A DNA stretch of 64,000 bases from Strigops habroptila (GCF_004027225.2 NC_044282.2:53390593-53454592); one strand, 5' to 3'. Counted from the first letter of the stretch, positions 1 through 12,444 are shown. The notes: generated by a model not told the origin, from the letters alone. Numbers and translations: made by a program.

Positions 1-2349
1 TCAAGACATGTGACCATAAAGCCTTCTCATCCACAGAATTTTAAGAAAAAATATATACAGACTAAAAGAATTTTCTACAACTTCTTTATCTGAACATTGC
101 TGGACTGTTTGAGCTGAAGCTTTCTTAATATCTCAGCTGGAGCCAAATAACCAAGCATGTGCAATGTTAACTAAAATCTTGCAAAGTTTAAGGAACTAAA
201 AGCACTGTCCTATAAGGGAAATGGCCAGACATATTTATCTGCAGCAAGGATAACTTGCTACTTAATACTAACAATGATCATGTTCCTATTGGTTTAACCA
301 GGTGCCAAATGGGATTACTGTCTCATTTGTGACGTGTGATCAATAAGGAAAGAATAACAAGAAGCCTCCAGTGATTAGAAACAACTCAGATCCCAGCAAA
401 CTATACTTCTATTCATACTCCAAAATCTCACCTCTCCCTGATGTCCCCTGCCCCTATGCACACACACATGTAACAAGGTGCAGTGAAGGCAGAAAGCCCT
501 GTTGCCACCAGCCCACCATGCTTCAGTGACCTGAAGGCTTCTGTTTTATATCACTGACCTTGCTTTCCCTCCTTGTGAACTGCATAGTCACGCTCCTACG
601 TAACTGCTCATTAGTCAGCATTTCATCACGCTTTAAGTATTTTTATAACTGTGTTTCTAAGAATCAGGACTGCCATCAGTACATTGCTTCCAGGCTGCAG
701 CAAGAGAATAGTCAACTCAGCTGCGGCAGCAGCCGATACCATTTCCATTTCAGGCATGGTTACACCCCTGCCTGTGCTGAAGGGGCAGCACCGTTTTTCT
801 GTTTTGCCAAGAGAGCAGCCTTCATTCTGGGAAGCTGGGCAAAGCCTCAAAAAAAAAAAAGGGAGTGTCCCATATCCATATCCAATACTTATTTTTTAGG
901 AAACTACAAAGACTTTTTTGTCTTTGTAGTCCCAGTGCTTAATTCTAGGGAAGGCCACACAGATGGCTTTCTAGGTTTTATGTCTCTGAATGTGGCATAA
1001 AAACCTCTGTGGGTCTTGCTGTCACAAGTTGACTATGATTTCAAAACAAGTTTCCCTTTAAAAAGTTCTGTGTCTGACGGTGTTCCGACACAAATCCAGT
1101 AAATGCTTTATTCACACTGGTTCCTAGTAGTCTGTAGTGACTGAACGGTGACTGGTTCAGGGACTGGATGGGACGCAGAAAGGTGGCTTTTAAAGGAATT
1201 TGCAGTTTGGGCCTATTTTGGTGACATAATAAAGAAAACAATTAAGCTTTTCCTCTTTTATTTTTAAAGGTCATTCATTTCTTTCTCATATTTTATTGGG
1301 AAAAATAGGAGGAAACCCATATTCTCATACCCTTAGTATTGGGAAAACTCATTAGCAACCCTAACAAACATTGTTTTTCTCATGTTGTTAGACATTTAAA
1401 AATGAAATGGGAATTGCAACTGGAAAAGAAATTAACCCTTGTAATACCAAAATCCCTAGTTTCCCCCCTTTTCATCTGTTCCAATGTAACCAGTTCACTG
1501 GCTGTCCAGCAGCCAAAGCATCTTACTGAATTTCTAACAAAATAGAGAAAAGGCAGGCAAAAACTTTTCAGAGGGAGAATATTTCAGGTCATCCTTATGC
1601 ACACCATGAAAAAGTGAAAACAAATCAGAAAATCCCTTAATCCACAAGATTGTGTATTTTGTGGTTTTGGTTTAGCCGTGAGGCTCGTGGCCAAGATAGG
1701 AAACCAGACAAATCTGCTGCTGGCTCTGCTAGAGTCCCTGTTTAACTGTGGGGAGGTTAATAAGCCTCCCCGTTTTTTCCATGTTCTGATATGTCCTATA
1801 TACATACTTGCTATCAGACAGAGAGAAACACAGAGCCTACAAGTGACTCCAAAGTCTTAAATCCCAGTTTCTGCTGGGGTGTCTAAAATAACTGAATATT
1901 GTTTCCATGAAATGGCTATTATTAAAACAGCTACAGGAAAAGGAAGGGGAGGCACCAGGTCTCTGACAGTCGCACACAGGTGAATACCTTATCCCCTGGG
2001 CAGGGACACGGTGCTGTGCTCACCTTGTCACTCTCGTCCAGCACCTCTTGAAGTGTCCCAGCCAAAGAGCACAGTCTTCACAGCAAGGTGAGACAGCAGA
2101 CAGCAACGATACCTGCTGTGTCCTGGGATCTCATATTGGTTTATATTTCTGCCCTGTGTAACTCCCTGTGTGGGTCTCTGGTAGAATTAAATGGGATTCG
2201 TTATTCAAACATGGATCTAGGGAAACAGTTTCAGTTTTTCCACTAAAAAAATTTTATCAATTTTTTATCTTTCTTTTCTTATCATATGGCTGAGCCAAAA
2301 ATACCCATGATTTTCTTTCACAAAGCTAGTAAATCTGTGGGTCAAGTGG
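1..2349. other. intergenic, nothing recognised
   Basis: AT-rich bird DNA downstream of HS1BP3. The frames here are short, have no recognisable domain and no coding-like composition. It contains a perfect hairpin at 903-930 (listed separately) and a short A run near 849-860. I see no gene. Confidence 0.6.
903..930. repeat. perfect 11-bp inverted repeat, 6-nt loop
   Basis: ACTACAAAGAC at 903-913 is followed by six T and then its exact reverse complement at 920-930. No coding context or transposon ends are visible beside it. It could be a chance snap-back or a relic of a small element. Confidence 0.8.
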
Positions 2350-2439
2350 GAAAAAGAAAGAGAAGTAGAAAAGGAGAAAGGAAAAAAAAAAAAGAAAAAA
2401 GAAAAGGGAAAGGAGAAAGAAAAAAAAGAAAAGAAAAAG
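2350..2439. repeat. purine-only GA-rich low-complexity tract
   Basis: About 90 bases made only of A and G on the plus strand, in irregular GAAA/GGAGAAAG units. Any protein read from it is a low-complexity Lys/Arg/Glu shadow. It is a decayed microsatellite. Confidence 0.9.
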
Positions 2440-4812
2440 CAACAGCAACAGAAATGGGTAGAAAAGCTGCGGTAAATGCAGATTTCATCCACGGTAATTA
2501 CTGGATGAGCCATGGTAGGTCAGTGCCTTGAAGGAGAAGGCAGTCGGTCTGGTAATTACTGCATTAAAGGGAAATGGGTCAGCTCATGACTACTCTACAA
2601 AAGAGTTGTCACGCACAGACTTGCAAATGTGGAAGAACTGGAGCTGGTAAGTCCAGCAAGCGCAATGCTGTCAGAAGAGCCCTGTTGCTTGTCAGCCTTA
2701 GCTGAATGGCACAGTCTGGGAGCATGGAGCAACACCCTGGCACCTGATCCAGCCTCGTTTGTGTGGTGCCAGCTTGGAAATGAGAGGAAGCAACAGCATC
2801 CCAAAGTGACCACCCCCAGACACTATTTTTTGAGCCAGGTTTGGGACAGTCAGTCTTCTTTAAACTGTTGCTTAAGGAAATTTTTATTTCTTCTGGGGTT
2901 TTTTTTTTTGTCCCTTTTTTTTTTTTTTTTTTTTGCTACACTGCCTGACATACTCACTCATCCAGGAGGCAGGAATGTAGGCCTTTAGCTTTTCTCAGCC
3001 ACAGAGATTGTTGAACCTCCATCTCCCACTTCTTCAGCAAACAAGAAACAAGGCAGTGCCAAAGTCATGCGTTACCTTCCCTGCTGAAACTGGGAAGAAA
3101 CAGGATTCCTAGAAGCAGCAGCAACAATTTTATAGTGACCAATAAGGACATCTACTTGGGAGCACAAAATGTGGGAGTTTTTCTCCCCCTGCCAATCCTA
3201 CACAATACAACATTGTTCCTTTAGTTCAGCCAGTGTTTGCTTAATGCAAAACTCATTAACAGCCTAGAGAGCAGAGACAGCTGAGCAGACACTAAGCTGT
3301 TATATTAAGGGTACCTGACTGGGTATTGTGAAATCCACTCCAAAACTTGCAGACCACGAACCACCTGAACTTTGCTGTGATTTTGCCCTTTCCTCCCTCA
3401 GTACAGTCTCTTACTGCAAAGGTGGAAGGAAACAGGCTGAGGTCAGCTGGGTTTTGGGCTTGGTTTACCACTGATGGCATCAGGAAGTGCAGCAGCACAC
3501 CAGAAGATTTACAAAGTGAAAGTGCTGGTGGTGGGCACCCACTGCCTGTATGTGCACATCTCAGGGAAGTTATTTCTGCTTCTTGTTGGGTCCTCTGGAC
3601 CAAAGTGTCCTGTTTGCTCCATGGCAGCTCTGTGATGGGAACCAGCGTATGATGAGTGGATCTGATCAGGAGATTTCCTATGGAAGTGCTCCCTTGAGCT
3701 AAACTAAGCCACTGATAAAGACAGCCCCAGATTTCTTTTTCATTCCTCATGAAAATGTGAATTTTCCACATTATTCCATGTAGAATTAGGTTTTATTTGT
3801 AAGTAAGGCATTGCAACTATAATCAGACAGCAGTTCTGGACACAAAAAATTCCTTTCTGGGACTGTACACAAGATTAAATATGTAAACTATTAAAGGTCA
3901 AGACAGAGGAAGGCATAAGCAGCAAGACAAATCCTAGTAGCCTGCAGATTTGATTGAATAAGGCAGGGGGGGAAGCACTAGGCAGCTTTGATTCTCAACA
4001 TTCAAGGTAAAGAAATTATTATTTTTGTTCACAGTGAGAGCTTGTTAAGAAAACCGGGGACTACCAAACTCTCTGAGGTGAAATCAGTGGCCTTCTATTA
4101 TTATTACCAACAAAATAATCTGAGAAGCTTGTGATCATTAGCACAAATTCCCTCAAGAACTTAAATGCAGAGATATTAGCAAAGAAGTAAGAAAAGTGCT
4201 CAGTAAATACCCCAGGCATTTTGTAATGTTATTTTGTTTGCTTCTGTGTTCATTTGAAAAGCCATGGTGCTCATCTCACCAACGAACCATTAAGTGAATT
4301 GTTCATCTCAACCCTACAGCACCAATCTTTCAAGGGAAGTAAAAGGCTCTGGAGCTGTGTGCATAAATCAGGCAGATGCCTTCTTTCATTCTGTCCTGTC
4401 TCTCCCATTCTTAGTGGTGTTTTCCAAGTCGATCAGATTTGACAGTGGTGTCACATCCTATTCCTTCACCTCCTCTCTCAAGCATCAGCACCACTAGGCT
4501 TCTAATGGTGTGCATGGGATTCTGACAGCTTATATTGACTGTAGGACCCTCCTAGCAGTCACAGGAAGCAACCCTTCAATGACATAAATGGTACAGAGAC
4601 ATTGCCTTTGGCAGAAAATGGCTAAATCACAGAGTATTTAATGAGTTCCAGGAGAGACCGGTTTGCATTTTTCAACAAACCCCTCCAAAATTATGGTTTT
4701 CATACATCATCCTGATTTGGCCAGGTGACTAAAACTCCCACATTAAGATGACGTGATGACCACAATGCTTCTCCATTACTTTCATAGCTCCAAACCTCCA
4801 AATTTGATACTA
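2440..4812. other. intergenic with poly-T tract
   Basis: Contains T runs at 2899-2909 and 2915-2934, which could be the poly-A of a minus-strand insertion or simple slippage. A 159-codon minus frame at 3292-3771 shows no domain or family resemblance, so I do not call it a gene. I see nothing else. Confidence 0.55.
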
Positions 4813-5145
4813 GAGAATCACAGAATGGTTAGGATTAGAAAAGACCTTAAGATCATCTTGTTCCAATACCTCCCACTAGACCAGGCTGCTCAAAGCCCTG
4901 TCCAACCTGGCCTTGAACAGGGCTGAAGCATTCACAGCTTGCTTGGGCAACCTGTTCCAGTGCCTCACCACCCACAGTAAAGAATTTCTTCCTTACTTAA
5001 CCTAAATCTCCCCTGTTTGAAGCCATTCCCTCTTGTCCTATCACTACGGTCCCTGATGAAGAGTCCCTTTCCAGCATCCTTGTAGGCCCACTTCAGTTAC
5101 TGGAAGGCTGCTATGAGGTCTCCATGCAGCCTTCTCTTCTCCAAA
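4813..5145 (-). mobile_element. CR1 LINE 3' fragment
   Basis: The CR1 3' end reads on the minus strand. On the plus strand it starts GAATCACAGAATGG and continues through the CR1 3'UTR and the last part of the reverse transcriptase frame. It aligns by eye with the longer copies at 8767 and 39956, with many substitutions. The element is 5'-truncated, and its coding part is broken. Confidence 0.92.
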
Positions 5146-8073
5146 GAGATGTTACATATGACTCCTACATACTTGATAATAAACCCAATACAGCTGAGGG
5201 TAACAAACCATAGCGGCTATTAATGCAGCAGGGGCCAGTGGGCTGTCATTTCTTTTTGTGTTTGGTGATGACTTCAGGCTCTGACGTTCCTGAGCACCTC
5301 ACTGAAAAAAAGCATAACATAACATCAGATGGTCTGTTTAGAGGTTATTCCACTGAAATTTGGTGGATGTCATGAAGATGCCATTTGCTGACTAGTTACC
5401 CTTGGCAAATCTCCTACATCTGACTTTCTGGGCAAATCCTGGTATCTGCTAATCTTTTTATTAAGGATGGGATCTGGAGGAACAATCAGGGATGGTTGAA
5501 ATCTTCACCTGATATCAGTAAGACTTTTACTGCTCTTGAAAATATAACACAAACATATCAAAAGTGGCTTTTGAAAAAGTGTATGTTGCAAGTCAAATTA
5601 TCCACTGACTTCAGGAATCTCTCCGGAGTAAATAGGAGAAATGGTTTTGTTGTTACAAGGCCAGTGGACAGATCTTCTGAAGGTGCCGGGAAGCAGGATG
5701 ATAAAGCACTGAAGATGTTCTGTTCTTTCAGTCACCAAATCCTTACTGACTCATTCAGTGTGAGTTTTGGGCTAGCCCAGTATAGCGTTCTTCACAACAT
5801 CCAAAAGCAGATGACTACAGGGGAATGTGAAAATATTTGCTTGTTGAATATTCCTCTCATTTCCAGGAACTCGTAACTCAAGGACTTCCCAAGCTGTAAG
5901 TGGCATCTTTAAAAATTGATAGATTTCTCTTCCATGAGTTTAACCAGTGTCTCCTTGACCCCATATAAATTTTCAGCATCCATAACATCCTGGTATGAAT
6001 AAAACTTAGTCCCTAAACATCTATGACTACTCCGTTCTTTGAGGAGCTTCACTGACTTCTTAACTCCCACAGTGGCATTTGACTATTAATTTTATTTACC
6101 ATCATCACATTTCACTGCTAGTATTGTTACTCAAAGCAGCACACCCTGCAGATGGTTCTTTAGTAACACAGGCACATGATTTCCCTTCACTTGAATTCTT
6201 AATTAGGTTCAATACCTGACATTAAATACCAGTAGTATGCAGAAGGCTATAAAGGAAGATCAGTGATATGGTGAGAGCTGAAAAAAATGAATCAGAAGGG
6301 TTTAAAGATGAATCAGAGAAGAGATACAATACAGGGTGCAATACAGAAGGCAACTGAGTGACTTTATTCAGTCCTGTTGTTGATTTTGAGGTGAAAAGTA
6401 AGAATATAGATAAAACCTCACAGTAAAACCCCTCTCTCTTCTTGACTCAGAGGTTTAAACTGTTGTGAATGTGAGATCACATCGATCAATAAGTGGTTGA
6501 TACACACACACAAAGATCCAAGAACCCTTGGTGACATTAGTGACAGTCACATTTATAAGTGAAATATAAGTGCTTTCTTGTACTCTGTAGTAAATCTAAT
6601 GACCACAGGGATTGATCATCTACAGCTAATGCCTTAGTGCCCCATGAGCGTGCTGGATTTCCATGACCTTAAATAGTAGGCTGAATTGTGTATTCTGCTG
6701 TAGCAAGCTCAGCTTCTTTGCAGAAGCTAACATCTGGGCAAAGATTAGCAGAAATATCAGTTTCAATTAATATGTATTTTTTAGACCCAACCCAAATTGT
6801 CACTGACAGAACTAGGCCTTAAATGATACGTGGGAATTAGCTTTCCTAAAAATACAGCAACAGAACAGACCTGAGCAGATGGCCCACATGTCATCTGTGA
6901 AAGACCCAGCTTGGGGAAATCAGTATTTTAACTGTGACCCAAATCAAGTATATAGAGTTGTTTGTTAATTAGTGCTGTACCACACAAGAAGCAGAAGGTT
7001 ATTCAAAACAAGAATCAGCTTCTAATCCAAGAGAGATATCTATTATGAGTTCTAATCACTAAAGAAAACGTCTTTTGTAAGGGTTTAAATATAACTCTTG
7101 TTTTTCCAATCTTCTGATGAGCCAGCTACTACTAATTTTGAAAGGTGATGCTTGTCAGCCAAGAACTTCATTAGAGTCCATAACTGAATTTCAAGAGTTG
7201 TCAAGAGCACACTATAAAATAGCTGCTACTAGAAGTGATGTATCGGAAAAAAAAAGGAAGTTCTGGTCTGGCAGGATGCAAAGTATGTTGTGTGTTTTCC
7301 CTGTGTCATTTCAAATAATATGTTCAATTTTTCTGGGCTACATTTGTCTGACATTCTTCTCTTGTATAATAATGATTCATTATATATAATTTATTCAAGG
7401 ACTGTAATTCACCTTTAGGTGCCTATTCCTGCAGCTAGACATTTGGATTGAAAAACAAATGCATTACACTGGCTTTTATGAAAGACCCTTTTATGTTAGT
7501 GGCTTGACAGGAAAGATGGGGTTTTTTTCTGAAGTAAAGCATTGACCTTAATATCATCTTAAAAATCTAGCACAGGAATCAATTCACAGCACTTCCTACT
7601 CTGTGGTGTTTAAGTAATTTGGCAATTTTAGGGAGGGCTGGGGGGCAAAGTATTCCTTGGCCATTCAAAATGGGTACAGCTATATTGTTGTTACATCAGT
7701 ATTACTGGGAATGTTCCCATGGTTATGATGGTAATATATAATATCTACCCTCCCACTGCTTTGTAAAAGCATAAGCCATTTCTGTGTGGAGCTCTTAAAG
7801 GTGGTGGAAGGCAGACAGATGACATTGCTATGAGGAACGGTGAAAGGCTGCACATTGTGTCACTGCACCAAGAGGTGTCAGTGAAAGGGTGTGGGATGCT
7901 GGCATCCTTTATTGCCCCGGTAAATTGGAATGTGGGTATAGAACAATTCTTCTAAAAACGGGAGAAATCCAATGCAAGATGACATCATTCATCTAGGGTG
8001 CACCAAGTCATGAGAAGCTGGTACTGTAGTGAAGTTCTTTCCTGTCCTGCTGCCACCCACACTGTTCAGAGTT
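5146..8073. other. intergenic, nothing recognised
   Basis: AT-rich sequence with no RNA gene or domain-bearing frame. A 126-codon plus frame at 5496-5876 has no recognisable motif, and its length is not unusual for chance. A short CA run is present near 6500. Confidence 0.55.
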
Positions 8074-8345
8074 GTTCAGTCTAGAAAAAGAGACTGAAAG
8101 GAATAGACTTTGTCCTCTTTCTGTGGTGATGAGAATTAGAAGTAACGAGCTTAGGTTGCAGGAAGGAACAGCTATGTCAAACGGTAGAAAAACATTTCTA
8201 ATAGGATGGCAAAGCATTGTAATGGCACACCCAGGAGGCTATGACATCTCCAGTGCTGCCCGCCAGCCAGCCAGATATTTAAGGACAGGTTAGAAAAATG
8301 CCTGTGAAAGATAACATGGGCATAATTACTGCCACTGCAAGAGGA
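8074..8345 (+). mobile_element. ancient CR1-like LINE remnant, plus orientation
   Basis: The segment resembles the end of an old CR1-type reverse transcriptase frame and its 3'UTR. It begins with a TTCAGTCTAGAAAAAGAG-like stretch, matching the FSLEK segment of CR1. Later it has TATTTAAGGACAGGTTAGA followed by CATAATTACTGCC, the layout seen at the end of older amniote CR1 families. It is highly diverged and lacks the 8-bp tail. Its orientation is opposite to the younger copies. The call rests on recalled family patterns, not on an alignment. Confidence 0.55.
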
Positions 8346-8766
8346 ACTCAGTGGCCATGCTCAGGTATATCTCCAGCCGAACCATGTTCAGCCACCATGT
8401 CCTGCTCTGGCATCTGCCTCCTCCTCCAGTTCAGCCTCACATCAGTACACCTTGTCCTGGCCAGTGAGAACTGCCATCAGCAGGACACAGGCCAAATATC
8501 CCTGCTTATGGCAGGATGGTGGACAAACTGGTCTTCCCAGGCTGCTGCCAGCTCTGTTCTATGATTTCTCTTCAAGAAATCTTAATCCCACTAAGGGTGA
8601 AGATTTGCACTCAGTTTACTCATCATTAAATCCATGGCCCTCAAGGTGGTAGTTTTACCAGTGTTCAGGCCATGTGAGGAGTTGTAGGCCAAAAATACAG
8701 CAATGCAAGCAGTCTCCTCCAATGATGAATAAAGTGTAGATCAAGATTCCTCAACCCTCCATTAAA
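8346..8766. other. intergenic, nothing recognised
   Basis: Sequence between the old plus-strand CR1-like remnant and the young minus-strand CR1. Short overlapping frames are present (for example up to 8652 on the plus strand) without any motif. Confidence 0.5.
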
Positions 8767-10480
8767 TAGAATCATAGAATCATAGAATCATAGAACAGTA
8801 AGGTTTGGAAAGGACCTTAAGATCATCTAGTTCCAACTGCCCTGCCATGGGTAGGGACACCTTGCACTAAACCATGTTGCCCAAGGCTCTGTCCAACCTG
8901 GCCCTGAACACCGACAGGGACGGAGCATCCACAACCTCCCTGGGCAACCCATTCCAGTGCTTCACCACCCTCACTGTAAAGAACTTCTTCCTTATATCTA
9001 GTCTAAATTTCCCCTGTTTAAGTTTGAACCTATTACCCCTTGTCCTACCACTACAGTCCCTAAGGAAGAGTCCCTCCCCAGCATCCTTATAGGCCCCCTT
9101 CAGATACTGGAAGGCTGCTATGAGGTCTCCACACAGCCTTCTCTTCTCCAGGCTGAACAGCCCCAACTTCCTCAGCCTATCTTCATATGGGAGGTGCTCC
9201 AGCCCTCTTATCATCCTCGTGGCCCTCCTCTGGACTCGCTCCAACAGCTCCATGTCCTTTTTATGTTGAGGACACCAGAACTGTACACAGTACTCCAAGT
9301 GAGGTCTCACGAGAGCAGAGTAGAGGGGCAGGATCACTTCCTTTGACCTGCTGGTCACGCTTCTTTTGATGCAGCCCAGGATACAGTTGGCTTTCTGGGC
9401 TGCAAGCACACACTGAAGCTGGCTCATGTTAAGCTTCTCGTCACCCAACACCCCCAAGTCCTTCTCTGCAGGGCTGCTCTGAATCTCTTCTCTGCCCAAC
9501 CTGTAGTAGTGCCTGGGATTGCCCTGACCCAGGTGTAGGACCTTACGCTTGGCTTGGTTAAACTTCACAAGGTTGGCATTGGCCCACCTCACAAGCATGT
9601 CAAGGTCCCTCTGGATGGCATCCCTTCCCTCCAGCGTATCAACCGAACCACACAGCTTGGTGTCATCGGCAAACTTGCCAAGGATGCACTCAATCCCACT
9701 GTTCATGTCGCTGACACAGATGTTGAACAGGACCGGTCCCAACACCGATCCCTGAGGGACACCACTCATTACTGTTTTCCAACTGGACATCGAGCCGTTT
9801 ACCACAACTCTTTGCGTGCGGCCATCGAGCCAGTTCTTTATCCACTGAGTGGTCCATCTATCAAATTGATGTCTCTCCAATTTAGAGACAAGGATATCAT
9901 GCGGGACAGTGTCGAACGCTTTGCACAAGTCCAGGTAGATGACGTCAACTGCTCTGCCCTTGTCCATCAGTTCCGTGGCTCCATCATAGAAGGCCACCAA
10001 ATTGGTCAGGCAGGATTTCCCCTTAGTGAAGCCATGTTGGCTGTCACCAACCACCTCGTTGTTTTTCATGTGCCTTAGCATGTTTTCCAGGAGAAACTGT
10101 TCCAAGATTTTGCCAGGCACAGAGGTGAGACTGACTGGTCTGTCATTCCCCAGGTCTTCCACCTTCCCCTTCTTGAAAATGGGGGTTGTATTACCCTTCT
10201 TCCAGTCATCAGGAACTTCACCTGACTGCCACGATTTTTCAAATATGATGGACAGTGGCTTAGCAACTTCATTCGCCAGCTCCTTCAGGACCCGTGGATG
10301 GATTTCATCAGGCCCCATGGACTTGTGCACATTCAGGTTCTTAAGATGGCCTCGAACCTGATCCTCTCCTAAATACATAGTGGTTGTTACTAGACTGGGT
10401 AGTGCAACAGGAAGGCTGTCCTGAATTAATTTATCCTCCCTGCTATTCTCTGCCTGCTCTCTGGCAAGTAATATATTTTC
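8767..10480 (-). mobile_element. 5'-truncated CR1 LINE with long RT frame
   Basis: Non-LTR retrotransposon of the CR1 clade. The 3' terminus at 8767-8795 carries about three copies of the CR1 tail unit, seen on the plus strand as AGAATCAT repeats. This is followed on the minus strand by the 3'UTR and the reverse transcriptase gene. The CR1-like frame continues upstream of the first Met (10378) to about 10475 with an AREQAEN motif, after which similarity is lost. The apurinic-type endonuclease half is missing, so the copy cannot move on its own. It lies about 2 kb beyond the HS1BP3 stop codon, in the same orientation. Confidence 0.95.
8867..10378 (-). pseudogene. CR1 ORF2 reverse transcriptase fragment, 503 codons open
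   Basis: Encodes the reverse transcriptase and C-terminal part of CR1 ORF2, which copies element RNA into DNA at a nicked target. Visible motifs in order: [14 protein letters not shown] (near residue 22), [30 protein letters not shown], motif [15 protein letters not shown] with its catalytic Asp, motif [12 protein letters not shown], motif C FADD with the catalytic Asp pair, then the thumb and a C-terminal [15 protein letters not shown] block. No stop or frameshift interrupts it. The usual GNYRPVS appears here as GNDRPVS. The annotated Met is only the first in frame; the true ORF2 start and endonuclease domain are lost. I treat it as a fossil fragment, not a host gene. Confidence 0.93.
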
Positions 10481-10961
10481 TTTTCAGTGCTTTTGTTTCT
10501 CTTTTTCAGGATGTGATAAACAAGCTTCCTAATTGCACCAGGACACTGTGAAAACAGACAGGATCAGGTACTGCCTTTGCCCATATATAGTTTTACCTTT
10601 AGCTGCTCTTGAAGGAAATATGAGAGCAGCTACATTCTTGGTTTCATTCTTATTTACACAGGGCTTTAGTGGAGCATGCATTTTAACACCACGTAAGACT
10701 CCTCATGTTTTGGATGGAATCCACCCTTTATCTCCGATTTGCTGCTACTGTACAACCTAGAGAATAATAATAACAGTAACACCTGCAGGTTAGCAAAAAG
10801 TTTTATTATACTGAAACCTACCGTGCATAGATGAGAGCCCATGGTTGTGTTTTATCTGTCCCATCAAACTGAATTACCTTTATCATGTTTTCCATTGGCT
10901 TAAAAAGGAAATACTAATAGAGATAATTTCATTATTAAAAATATATATATAGTGCTTTCTA

Positions 10962-10967
10962 TTTATT
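10962..10967 (-). terminator. candidate HS1BP3 polyadenylation signal
   Basis: AATAAA on the minus strand, about 1.48 kb beyond the stop codon, and the first canonical hexamer I found by eye. Another AATAAA lies at 10802-10807. The downstream sequence is AT-rich without a clear GU-rich element, so support is weak. Confidence 0.3.
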
Positions 10968-11432
10968 TTGTTCTATATTAGAAAGGGAAATTTGGAGATA
11001 GTGATATGGCTTAAATACATTAGTATTTTTCCTCTGGGGAGCTTGCCTTCACATCTGTATAGAATACATGTGGAATGGGTTCGGAATCTCTTCCTCCATG
11101 ACAGCAGGTATCAAGTCCCATTAGATGCAAATTCAGCATGTTGAACCAGAATGCCTGAGCTGGGGGAAAAAAAAGGGATAGTCTGGGATGCCTGTTCTAC
11201 TATGTTTTTCTTTTCCTGCATATCAAAATTTCTCCAGTATATTTTGTTCCTATCTTTTTCCTCTGGATAATTCCAGGTTTGTCCTCCCTTGTTTTAACCA
11301 TTGCTATAGTAATGAACAGACCTCTGTTTTATGAAAAATCCTCATTTTAGCTTAGTGGAACTAATCATCATGGCTTCTTCTTTAGTTTCTGGGCGAAGGG
11401 AAGAGGAAAGAGTAAGTGATTCCAGAGAGCAA

Positions 11433-11545
11433 ATTACAGAATGGCTTGGGTTGGAAGGGACCTTAAAGATATCTGGTTCCAGATAGGGACACCTTCCACT
11501 ATACCATGTTGCTTAAAGCCCTGTCCAACCTGGCCTTGTTCATCC
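11433..11545 (-). mobile_element. short decayed CR1 3' fragment
   Basis: Plus-strand text ACAGAATGGCTTGGGTTGG and the following ACCTTCCACT...CCTGTCCAACCTGGCCTTG match the CR1 3'UTR and frame end. The 8-bp tail is worn down. It lies in the predicted HS1BP3 3'UTR, in the sense orientation. Confidence 0.85.
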
Positions 11546-11891
11546 ATTAGGACACCTGCTCTGAAACAACTCCCAGACAAATCTCTTCCTCTCCACCAAC
11601 TACAGTGGAAGCCCAGGAAGACTTGGCTGGAAAAAAATTAGCCCTTGTGTATCTTCAGTAGGTTCACAAGAGCCCTACAGTATCCAAACCTCCCTCACGC
11701 TGCAACCTCTACATATGTCTGGAGGTGCACTCTCAGCCATCTTCAGTTATGCTGTTCTCCCCAGGGGCCAAAGATGCATAGCTCTAGTGTTTGCAGTCCT
11801 ACAAGTTCTCCTATAAGTTGGCATTTGCACAACAACAAATGCAGCAGATTGACAGGCTTAGCTGGAATTTCAGTGTTTCTCTGAGTAACAG

Positions 11892-11921
11892 AGGAACTGT
11901 TACCTATGCTTAACAGTTCCT
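11892..11921. repeat. perfect 11-bp hairpin, 8-nt loop
   Basis: AGGAACTGTTA at 11892-11902 and its exact reverse complement at 11911-11921, separated by eight bases. It falls inside the predicted HS1BP3 3'UTR, so it could fold in the transcript. No family is recognised. Confidence 0.8.
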
Positions 11922-12444
11922 GGTTATGGATTACTGAAATACCAGTCTGGGAGGAAAGAGCTGCTACAAAAATAACACACAGGATGAAAGGAAAAAGAGC
12001 TTTCCAGTGAGCTGAAATACACTGTCAGATCAATGACAGGAACAGCATCCTGTCCTGCCTCAGATCATTTGTTGGACACTATTCACAGCTGCCATGCGTG
12101 CAACATGCTTACCATTTTGAGTCATGACTAAACTGGCCAAAACTGCACTATGTTGATACTAAAATAGTAGTAGACAAGCTGTAGTGCTATGTCCTTGTCC
12201 ACATTCGCTGAAAACCCCTGGAAATCTAAGGCAACATTTTACCCCAACTGCTCTGTTTTGAAAATATCATGTTGAGCCTTTGCTAGTCAAACTTGCTGCT
12301 CTCTGTATGACAGTACACAAATGAGCTCTGTGACAGTAAAAGCATCTGGTCAACAATTGCTACTGTCACTTGAGCTCACCAGGAGTTGGGTCAAGAAGGC
12401 ATCATTTTAAGTACAATTTAAGTACATTTTAAGAATATGTATGT

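Larger units (their letters stand above)
10481..12444 (-). other. probable HS1BP3 3'UTR and downstream flank
   Basis: Noncoding sequence after the HS1BP3 stop codon. Reading on the minus strand, the first AATAAA I find after the stop is at 10962-10967, which would give a 3'UTR of about 1.5 kb. It includes a CR1 remnant (11433-11545) and a strong hairpin (11892-11921). The UTR end is inferred; no transcript evidence is available. Confidence 0.45.

Noticed and set aside
3292..3771. 159-codon minus frame
   Set aside because: No domain, no homology I can recall and no supporting context. Length is within chance for a window this size.
5496..5876. 126-codon plus frame
   Set aside because: No recognisable motif; composition like the surrounding intergenic DNA.
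9554..10361. Plus-strand frames of 119 to 174 codons opposite the CR1 reverse transcriptase
   Set aside because: They are shadows of the minus-strand RT frame; the same shadows occur at the second CR1 copy.
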